Assembly (NCBI GenBank): GCA_009837685.1
Contig: VXTA01000254.1
Coordinates: 1-6,842 of the forward strand
Direction: 5' to 3'
Source: Chloroflexota bacterium
GTDB taxonomy: Bacteria; Chloroflexota; Dehalococcoidia; Lucifugimonadales; Lucifugimonadaceae
Length of the DNA stretch: 6,842 nucleotides
The notes beneath the pieces are model-generated. The model was not told the origin of the DNA and did not search any database. It was given only the letters and a program-made list of their open reading frames with translations. Position 1 is the first letter of the stretch. The number at the start of each line of letters is the position of its first letter. Shown piece by piece: positions 1 through 4,652 of the stretch. The translations under genes were made by a program, and so were the position numbers.

Positions 1-1
1 G

Positions 2-1240
2 GTTGCTGAGACGGCTGGCTATCCTGAACAACTAGCGGTACTGCGCGCGAACGATTGGATCAACGCTGACGGTGAAGAGATAGTTCATCGCGATTTGCTT
101 GAGAGTTTGGCGAGTAGTATCGATCGGCACGAACAGGTGAGTTGGACACTCGCGCAAAATGCTGGACGCCGAAATCGCACGGATGACCAAACCAGCGAAC
201 AGAATAGCGACGGCGAGAATGAACTTGCGCCCGATTGCCACATCTCCTATGCCGCAGCAACTGTGGGGAATTCCGGTGTCGGGGCGTATTGCATCGAGTT
301 GAAAATACCGGGCAAGGTAGAGAGGGTATCAAGCAAATTCCAGACGACGAATTTTGCAAGAATGCACTTGACGGCGTGCATTGATGCGTTGCGTGAAACT
401 CGTAGACTCATGCGGAAAGACGGGTTGCGAATCGTTCTCGACACGCCTCACGAATTGACGGCAAACGCCGTGAATCGGGGTTGGTTGGAGACTTGGAGCC
501 AGAACAAATGGAACCGTCGCGAAGGCGATCGAGTTCGCAACGCAGATCTTTGGCAAGAATTCCGACGGCTGATGCAGCGACATGAGGTTGAAGTTCGCCT
601 AGCCCTGGATTCAGCCACCTCGGACGTGATGTTGCAGCAGGCTCAGAATTTGGCGAGGCGTGAGGTCGACCGTGTTCGAGAGGATACGGAGTTCAAGGAG
701 CAGGAGGAGGCGGCAGTCAAAGAAGGGACTTTGATCCGAATATTCACGGACGGATCAGCGCTCAAGAACCCTGGACCCGGTGGATGGGCGCCGATCATGG
801 AGGTTAAGGGCAAACGTGCGAGTCAATCGCAGGGCTACAAGCATACGACCAACAACCGTATGGAATTGATGGGTGCTGCAGAGACGTTGGACTTTCTGGT
901 GAATCTGCAGGCCGACGGCAAGATCGACGATGTCGAGAAGGTTATCGTCGTGACAGATTCGGAATATCTGGTTAGCGCGATGACGCGTGGATGGGCGAAG
1001 CGATGGCGCAAGAACCAGTGGATCAAGCAGGATGGCGACAAAGCAGCGAACACCGATCTTTGGAAGCGCATTCTTCACGCGGGCGATCGACTGAGGAAGG
1101 TAGAGTTCCGATGGGTGCGTGGGCACTCCCAGTTCAGTGAAGCTTTCAGCACAGAGAATGAGATGTGCGACAAGCTAGCGAAGGAGGCGGCGGAGCAGCC
1201 GGAAGACAAGCTGCTGGTGGACGACGGGTACGAGGAGTAG
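2..1240 (+). CDS. Multi-domain RNase HI-like protein, 5' partial (degenerate, dead and intact RNase H units in tandem)
   Basis: The reading frame is open from the left edge, so the N-terminus is outside the window; a TTG at 95 lies inside an RNase H-like unit and is unlikely to be the start. Three RNase H units can be read. Unit 1 (about 2-215) is only a C-terminal half: RANDW, a DLLESL helix, then QNAG where WVKGHAG is expected. Unit 2 (about 233-690) is full length but has lost most active-site residues. Unit 3 (about 731-1237) is canonical: FTDGS (Asp 749-751), RMELM (Glu 863-865), VTDSEY (Asp 956-958), RGHS (His 1124-1126) and MCDKLA (Asp 1169-1171), ending in a DDGYEE tail like the DTGY tail of E. 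coli RNase HI. Unit 3 has about five extra residues between the His and the last Asp. RNase HI cleaves RNA in RNA-DNA hybrids in the cytoplasm; only unit 3 should be active. A second RNase HI gene follows after 29 bases, probably cotranscribed. The role of the dead units is unknown. Confidence 0.85.
   Translation, partial: VAETAGYPEQLAVLRANDWINADGEEIVHRDLLESLASSIDRHEQVSWTLAQNAGRRNRTDDQTSEQNSDGENELAPDCHISYAAATVGNSGVGAYCIELKIPGKVERVSSKFQTTNFARMHLTACIDALRETRRLMRKDGLRIVLDTPHELTANAVNRGWLETWSQNKWNRREGDRVRNADLWQEFRRLMQRHEVEVRLALDSATSDVMLQQAQNLARREVDRVREDTEFKEQEEAAVKEGTLIRIFTDGSALKNPGPGGWAPIMEVKGKRASQSQGYKHTTNNRMELMGAAETLDFLVNLQADGKIDDVEKVIVVTDSEYLVSAMTRGWAKRWRKNQWIKQDGDKAANTDLWKRILHAGDRLRKVEFRWVRGHSQFSEAFSTENEMCDKLAKEAAEQPEDKLLVDDGYEE
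233..690 (+). other. Catalytically dead RNase H-like domain (unit 2)
   Basis: Sub-domain of the preceding gene. It aligns along its length with unit 3: NSGVG for NPGPG, TTNFARMHL for TTNNRMEL, NRGWLETW for TRGWAKRW, and NADLWQEF for NTDLWKRI. The first catalytic Asp is Ala (251-253), the Glu is His (365-367), the second Asp is kept (440-442, in LDT), the GH motif is missing, and the last Asp appears replaced by Gln (QQAQNLA). Loss of three of four acidic ligands rules out two-metal-ion catalysis, while the fold-defining Trp and helix residues persist. This suggests a binding or structural role, or slow decay inside an open frame; I cannot tell which. Confidence 0.7.
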
Positions 1241-1269
1241 TTGGGCTTGGCCAGAAACGGTGGTCAAAT

Positions 1270-2313
1270 ATGAGCCCTGCCGCAGGAACAGATCTCTTCA
1301 TCTACTCCGATGGTGGTGCTATCGGAAATCCTGGTCCGGGAGGTTTCGGCGTAGTGGTTGAGGCGGATGGGAAGAGTTGGCGGATGTCGAAGGGGTATCG
1401 TCGGACGACGAACAATCGCATGGAGTTGATGGGCGTGATCGCCGGGCTCGAGGGCACGGCAGATCTAGGCAAAGGGAGAAAGACGGAGATTGTTTCCGAT
1501 TCGAGTTACGTTGTCAACGGGATGTCGAAGGGCTGGGCGAAACGGTGGCGAGCAAACGGATGGCGGCGGAACAAACAAGGCGATATGGCACTGAACCCTG
1601 ATTTGTGGGGGCGGCTTCTCGATGCGGTTGACGGTCGGGATGTTGCATTTCGATGGGTGAAGGGCCATGCCGGTCATCGACAGAACGAAGAATGTGATGC
1701 GATGGTGCGTGAGGCGTCGCGATTGCCGAAGAACGAGCAGCTTATAGATACCGGCTATGAACGGAAAGGAAATGCTCTGACTGTTCAAGCGCCGTCATTT
1801 GAGAGTTTGGTTGGGACGGACGAAGCAACTAAACCCCAACCTGAATTGACACATATCGATTCATCGGGAGAAGCGCGGATGGTGGATGTCGGAGCTAAGG
1901 AAATCACCGAACGAGCTGCAACGGCGAGTTGCGAGGTTGTAATGTCTGCGAAGACGCTGTCGCTGATCCGTTCTGGCAGCGTCGGCAAGGGCGACGTGAT
2001 CGCGACGGCCAAACTCGCTGGTGTGATGGGAGGAAAGCGGACGGCTGAACTGATTCCGATGTGTCACAACATCCCGATCTCGCAGATAGAGGTCGATATT
2101 GAAGAGTTGACGGATGGTACGGGATTGCGGATCGAAGCGACTGCCCGAGCGAGATGGCGCACTGGCGTAGAGATGGAAGCGATGACAGCGGCTTCGATCG
2201 CCGCGCTGACGGTCTACGACATGTGCAAATCGGCTGAGCGCGGCATAAGAGTGACGAATTTGCGGCTGCTTCGCAAGAGCGGCGGCAAGAGCGGTGATTA
2301 CGTCGCTGATTAG
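1270..2313 (+). CDS. moaC: RNase HI-MoaC fusion protein (cyclic pyranopterin monophosphate synthase with N-terminal ribonuclease HI)
   Basis: A 347-residue protein with two complete enzymes in one frame. Residues 8-164 are RNase HI, with the full active site (Asp14 in YSDGG, Glu52 in RMELM, Asp77 in VSDSSY, His133 in KGHAG, Asp143 in EECDAM) and an IDTGYE tail. A polar linker covers about 165-191. Residues 192-345 are MoaC and align with E. coli MoaC without gaps over the catalytic region: Lys240, His266 (in PMCHNIP), Glu301 and Glu303 (in GVEMEAMTAAS), Asp317 and Lys320 (in YDMCK) match E. coli Lys51, His77, Glu112, Glu114, Asp128 and Lys131; it ends KSGGKSGDY. MoaC makes cyclic pyranopterin monophosphate from the MoaA product. 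The ATG at 1270 was chosen because it lies just before the RNase H fold and has a GGTGG six bases upstream; the frame stays open upstream but would overlap the previous gene. No other moa gene is in the window. Both domains look functional; why they are joined is unknown. Confidence 0.9.
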   Translation: MSPAAGTDLFIYSDGGAIGNPGPGGFGVVVEADGKSWRMSKGYRRTTNNRMELMGVIAGLEGTADLGKGRKTEIVSDSSYVVNGMSKGWAKRWRANGWRRNKQGDMALNPDLWGRLLDAVDGRDVAFRWVKGHAGHRQNEECDAMVREASRLPKNEQLIDTGYERKGNALTVQAPSFESLVGTDEATKPQPELTHIDSSGEARMVDVGAKEITERAATASCEVVMSAKTLSLIRSGSVGKGDVIATAKLAGVMGGKRTAELIPMCHNIPISQIEVDIEELTDGTGLRIEATARARWRTGVEMEAMTAASIAALTVYDMCKSAERGIRVTNLRLLRKSGGKSGDYVAD

Positions 2314-2319
2314 CGCCGC

Positions 2320-2366
2320 CGTCATTCCCGCCTCTTCTTTCGTCATTCCGGCGAAAGCCGGAATCC
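2320..2366. repeat. Interspersed palindromic repeat (REP-like) with a partial copy in front
   Basis: A perfect 8-bp stem, ATTCCGGC (2345-2352) and GCCGGAAT (2357-2364), encloses a GAAA tetraloop. The flanks CGTC and CCAG are typical of a repeat class scattered through many bacterial genomes, whose reverse frame reads WIPAFAGMT. A truncated half copy, CGTCATTCCCGCC, starts at 2320. The element begins seven bases after the moaC stop. It has no T-tract, so it is not a standard terminator, though the transcribed hairpin could protect the mRNA 3' end. Confidence 0.75.
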
Positions 2367-2401
2367 AGAGAAAACAACCCTTGCCGACAACAGGCCGAAT
2401 C

Positions 2402-2430
2402 TTGACCACATGGTTCGCTGTGGGTACTAT
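2402..2430 (+). promoter_or_regulatory. Sigma-70-type promoter for the tRNA pair
   Basis: TTGACC (2402-2407) and TACTAT (2425-2430) are separated by 17 bases, close to the housekeeping consensus. Transcription should begin near 2436-2438, giving a leader of about 48 bases before the first tRNA, which RNase P would remove. It is the only strong promoter I see between moaC and the tRNAs. Confidence 0.6.
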
Positions 2431-2484
2431 TGGGGATACGGCGCGAGGGTGCCCTAAAGGTCGTTTGAAGGGTCAATTTATCGG

Positions 2485-2561
2485 GGCGATGTAGCTCAGC
2501 AGGTTAGAGCGAGCGCTTCATAAGCGCTAGGTCACAAGTTCGAGTCTTGTCATCGCCACCA
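2485..2561 (+). tRNA. tRNA-Met (anticodon CAT), elongator type
   Basis: A full 77-base cloverleaf. The acceptor stem GGCGATG pairs with CATCGCC (2551-2557), followed by A and an encoded CCA (2559-2561). The anticodon stem AGCGC/GCGCT encloses TTCATAA with CAT at 2519-2521. The T arm is ACAAG-TTCGAGT-CTTGT. The first acceptor pair is G-C rather than the mismatch of initiator tRNA, so this is elongator Met, or possibly the CAT tRNA that TilS converts to read Ile AUA; those two cannot be fully separated by eye. Confidence 0.92.
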
Positions 2562-2623
2562 TATCTTTTCGACAATGGACGAACGGGTATCGCAACTCGA
2601 AACGACGCCGGATGTCTAGCGAA

Positions 2624-2700
2624 GGGCGGTTAGCTCAGCTGGTTAGAGCGCATGCTTCACACGCATGAGGTCGGAGGTTCGAGTCCTCCATCGCCCACCA
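2624..2700 (+). tRNA. tRNA-Val (anticodon CAC)
   Basis: A full 77-base cloverleaf. The acceptor stem GGGCGGT pairs with ATCGCCC (one G-T wobble), then A and encoded CCA (2698-2700). The anticodon stem CATGC/GCATG encloses TTCACAC with CAC at 2658-2660, reading the Val codon GUG. The T arm is GGAGG-TTCGAGT-CCTCC. It lies 62 bases after tRNA-Met with no promoter or terminator seen between, so the two are probably processed from one transcript. Its last A is the first base of the next gene's ATG. Confidence 0.94.
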
Positions 2701-3632
2701 TGACTTACCGGTTTGCCAACTCCCCCGCCGCCTCGGTGCTGGATTGGCTTCTCGACTCTGACCCCGCCATCCGCTGGCAAGTCCTCCAACATCTAGCCGA
2801 CGCCGACAACGCCGACGCCGAGCGTGCCCGCGTCGCCGATGAGGGATGGGGCCGACAACTCCTCGACCAGCAACGCCCAGACGGACAATGGGGCGACGGA
2901 GAAGCGCACCCGTTCTGGTGGACGAACATGTACACCCTCCTCTATCTGCGTGATCTCGGCGTGGATCCTGAAAGCGATCGCACTCGACACGCGATCGAGC
3001 TAGTGCATTCGGGCGTGACCTGGGGCCCGTGGCATGGAGATTCTTCGTTCTTCGAGGGGGAGGAAGAGCCCTGCATCAACGGGCGCGTTGTGGCGCTCGG
3101 CGCATACTTTGGCAAGCCGAGTCTCCGATTGGTGGACCTTCTGCTGAGCGAGCAGCTCGGGGATGGTGGGTGGAACTGTGAGGCGGAACGCGGCTCCGTG
3201 CGCTCCTCATTCCATACCACGATTTGCGTCTTGGAGGGCTTGTTCGCACACGAGCAGTCCTTCGGGGAAGACCCGGCCATCACGGAAGCCCGCGAGCGTG
3301 GTGAAGAGTATCTGCTAGCGCGGCACCTCCTCCGACGGCTCTCCACGGGTGATGTCATCGACGAAGGTTGGAGACGCCTCGCCTTTCCTCCGTTGTGGCA
3401 CTACGATGTCCTACGAGGCCTTGAATACGCGGCGACTGCAGGTATTAAGGACGATCCGCGCCTGACAGAAGCCATCGAGACAGTTGAAAGCCGTCAGCTT
3501 CCCGATGGACGTTGGTGCCTAGATGTGCGGCACAAGGACACCCTCTACGAGGAGATCGCCGGTGCTCCCGGAGAACCGAACCGATGGATCACGCTCCGCG
3601 CACTCCGCGCGCTGAAGAGCTTGCGCCAATGA
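2700..3632 (+). CDS. Squalene-cyclase-like alpha/alpha-toroid protein with QW repeats, function unknown
   Basis: A 310-residue soluble protein with no signal peptide or membrane segment. It has three QW motifs of the Q-x3-G-x-W type, at residues 58-64 (QRPDGQW), 152-158 (QLGDGGW) and 266-272 (QLPDGRW), the hallmark of the prenyltransferase/squalene-cyclase toroid fold. It is about half the length of a squalene-hopene cyclase and lacks the catalytic DxDD signature, so it is probably not a true triterpene cyclase despite how such proteins are often named. Cys125 in EEPCINGR and the SSFHTTICVLEGL segment (169-181) look like conserved core features of this small family. The ATG is the only methionine before residue 77, and the conserved-looking DWLLDSDPAIRWQV segment begins at residue 15, so this start or a GTG at 2736 is likely. 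No usable ribosome binding site precedes it, because the upstream bases are tRNA-Val. It is convergent with the VOC gene, 47 bases away. The substrate is unknown. Confidence 0.8.
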   Translation: MTYRFANSPAASVLDWLLDSDPAIRWQVLQHLADADNADAERARVADEGWGRQLLDQQRPDGQWGDGEAHPFWWTNMYTLLYLRDLGVDPESDRTRHAIELVHSGVTWGPWHGDSSFFEGEEEPCINGRVVALGAYFGKPSLRLVDLLLSEQLGDGGWNCEAERGSVRSSFHTTICVLEGLFAHEQSFGEDPAITEARERGEEYLLARHLLRRLSTGDVIDEGWRRLAFPPLWHYDVLRGLEYAATAGIKDDPRLTEAIETVESRQLPDGRWCLDVRHKDTLYEEIAGAPGEPNRWITLRALRALKSLRQ

Positions 3633-3679
3633 AGGGGCCGCAGCGTCCAGCCTCTACGGGATAGTCTGGTCGGTCGTCG

Positions 3680-4063
3680 TTACGTCTGCATTATCTGGAT
3701 CAGATTGCCGCACGTATCGTCAAAGACGGCAATAGTAACAGGGCCCATTTCTGTCGGCTCCATCGTGAAAGACACACCCAGTGCCTTCAGTCTCTCATGC
3801 TCTGCACCGATGTCCGTAACGCCGAAAGAATTCGCCGGAATGCCTTGGTCAAACAACCCTTTCTGATATTCCTGGGCTACCGGGTTGTTATTCGGTTCAA
3901 GCAGAAGCTCGGTCCCATCCGGGTCATCCGGAGAGACCACGGTAATCCACCTGTACTCCCCTGCAGGCACGTCATGCTTTAGCACAAAGCCGAGCGTCTC
4001 CGTATAGAACTTGAGGGCTTTGTCCTGGTCATCAACAAAAACGCCGGTGAGTATTATGCGCAT
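3680..4063 (-). CDS. VOC (glyoxalase/bleomycin-resistance fold) family protein
   Basis: A 127-residue single-domain cytoplasmic protein with the paired beta-alpha-beta-beta-beta layout of the vicinal oxygen chelate fold: VFVDDQDKALKFYTETLGF at the N-terminus, ELLLEPN closing the first half, then FGVTDI, ERLKALGV and a final DDTCGNLIQIM strand. VOC enzymes normally bind a metal through His/Glu at four strand positions. Here only the Glu of LLLEP is obvious; the first strand has no His, the third site is Phe/Gly, and the last is Gln in LIQI. A glyoxalase I activity is therefore doubtful, and ligand binding or another reaction is possible. The start was set at the second ATG (4063) because AAGGA (4072-4076) lies eight bases upstream; the ATG at 4072 overlaps that site and would add three residues. 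It follows the ArsR gene by 27 bases, so the two form an operon. Confidence 0.85.
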   Translation of the reverse strand: MRIILTGVFVDDQDKALKFYTETLGFVLKHDVPAGEYRWITVVSPDDPDGTELLLEPNNNPVAQEYQKGLFDQGIPANSFGVTDIGAEHERLKALGVSFTMEPTEMGPVTIAVFDDTCGNLIQIMQT

Positions 4064-4071
4064 ATCTGGCA

Positions 4072-4076
4072 TCCTT
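4072..4076 (-). promoter_or_regulatory. Ribosome binding site for the VOC gene
   Basis: AAGGA on the minus strand stands eight bases before the ATG at 4063 and overlaps the alternative ATG at 4072. The spacing favours the downstream start. Confidence 0.6.
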
Positions 4077-4090
4077 TTCTTTTTCTAGTG

Positions 4091-4363
4091 TCACTTGAGC
4101 CATCGGTTCATGGCAGTCCTGATGGGTTCATCGTTGAAGACAAGCATCCGATACTTGCCACGCTTCTCTGATCTGACGAGCCCCGCTTTTTCTAAGACAT
4201 TAATGTGCTTGGCTAAGGCCTGTCGGGAGATGGAGACTTCGTATCGCATGATCAAGCGTGCCGTCAGCTCGTAAAGCGTCTGCTCCTTGCGCTCAGAGAG
4301 CTCGTCCAGCATCAATCTCCGTGTCGGGTCCGCGAGTGCCTTGAAGACCAGATCATTATGCAT
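4091..4363 (-). CDS. ArsR-family winged-helix transcriptional regulator
   Basis: A 90-residue protein. It opens with FKALADPTRRLMLDEL (7-22), the usual first helices of ArsR/SmtB-type regulators. A helix-turn-helix follows at about 43-60, with recognition helix SRQALAKHINVLEKAGL, and the wing is at about 62-77 (RSEKRGKYRMLVFN). It has no cysteine at all, so it cannot use the ELCVCD-type thiolate site of metalloid sensors; a metal-independent or small-molecule signal is more likely. ArsR-type regulators are often paired with small enzymes or ligand-binding proteins, as with the VOC gene here. A perfect inverted repeat inside its own promoter suggests it represses its operon. The predicted transcript starts at or within a few bases of the ATG, so translation would be leaderless; no Shine-Dalgarno is seen. 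Confidence 0.88.
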   Translation of the reverse strand: MHNDLVFKALADPTRRLMLDELSERKEQTLYELTARLIMRYEVSISRQALAKHINVLEKAGLVRSEKRGKYRMLVFNDEPIRTAMNRWLK

Positions 4364-4372
4364 CTACACAAT

Positions 4373-4402
4373 ACTATACGCAACCACAGGGTTGCATGTC
4401 AA
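4373..4402 (-). promoter_or_regulatory. Promoter of the arsR-VOC operon
   Basis: On the minus strand, TTGACA (4402-4397) is a perfect -35 box and TATAGT (4378-4373) a near-perfect -10 box, 18 bases apart. Transcription should start near 4364-4367, zero to four bases before the ATG of the regulator. Confidence 0.75.
4380..4395. promoter_or_regulatory. Probable operator: inverted repeat in the promoter spacer
   Basis: GCAACC (4380-4385) and GGTTGC (4390-4395) form a perfect 6-bp dyad with a 4-base centre, exactly between the -35 and -10 boxes of the arsR promoter. A dimeric winged-helix repressor bound here would block RNA polymerase. Binding by the adjacent ArsR protein is inferred from position. 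Confidence 0.6.
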
Positions 4403-4548
4403 TGGGCGATTCCTCAGGCTGGCAGGAACCAGATCCCCGGCCATTTGCAGGATTGGGTGAAGACTTGGAACCAGCTGAGTTGGAGAATTGGAAGAGCCTC
4501 AAATCTGATGGGCCGAGGCTCGTGAGTGGCTATGCTGTCCGGGGCTGA
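4402..4548 (+). CDS. Possible small ORF, 48 residues, unrecognised
   Basis: An ATG at 4402 opens 48 codons ending in TGA at 4546-4548. The product is acidic in its first half (ELENWKS around residues 26-32), has three tryptophan or tyrosine residues and no membrane segment or known motif. The start overlaps the -35 box of the divergent arsR promoter and there is only a weak AGGG ten bases upstream. It may be a chance frame or the remnant of a longer gene. Confidence 0.2.
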   Translation: MGDSSGWQEPDPRPFAGLGEDLEPAELENWKSLKSDGPRLVSGYAVRG

Positions 4549-4567
4549 TAGGCACCTTCCTAATATA

Positions 4568-4591
4568 ACGAACTCTCAGCAAAAAGTTCGT
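4568..4591 (+). repeat. Inverted repeat upstream of nhaA
   Basis: ACGAACT (4568-4574) and AGTTCGT (4585-4591) form a 7-bp stem around a 10-base A-rich loop, about 60 bases before the nhaA start. It could be an operator for a regulator of nhaA or part of a structured leader. I see no convincing -35/-10 pair in the 4549-4652 gap, and nothing else recognisable there. Confidence 0.4.
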
Positions 4592-4652
4592 AATTCAGTC
4601 TTACACAGCGCACCATTATCCTTAACCTCAAACGCGAGGCGACCTCTGCATT

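Noticed and set aside
1165..1269. Upstream extension of the RNase HI-MoaC frame to a GTG at 1165
   Set aside because: It overlaps the coding end of the previous RNase H gene by 76 bases and reads low-complexity Gly/Ala/Arg sequence, while the ATG at 1270 is next to the conserved fold.
2294..2494. A 66-codon plus-strand frame and long minus-strand frames over 1861-2476
   Set aside because: They run through the palindromic repeat and the MoaC coding strand and read Arg/Ser-rich shadow sequence, with no start signals.
2624..3632. A genomic island integrated at tRNA-Val
   Set aside because: No integrase and no second copy of the tRNA 3' end are visible in the window, so position at a tRNA end alone does not support it.
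2700..3632. Annotation as squalene-hopene cyclase
   Set aside because: The protein is about half the required length and has no DxDD catalytic motif.
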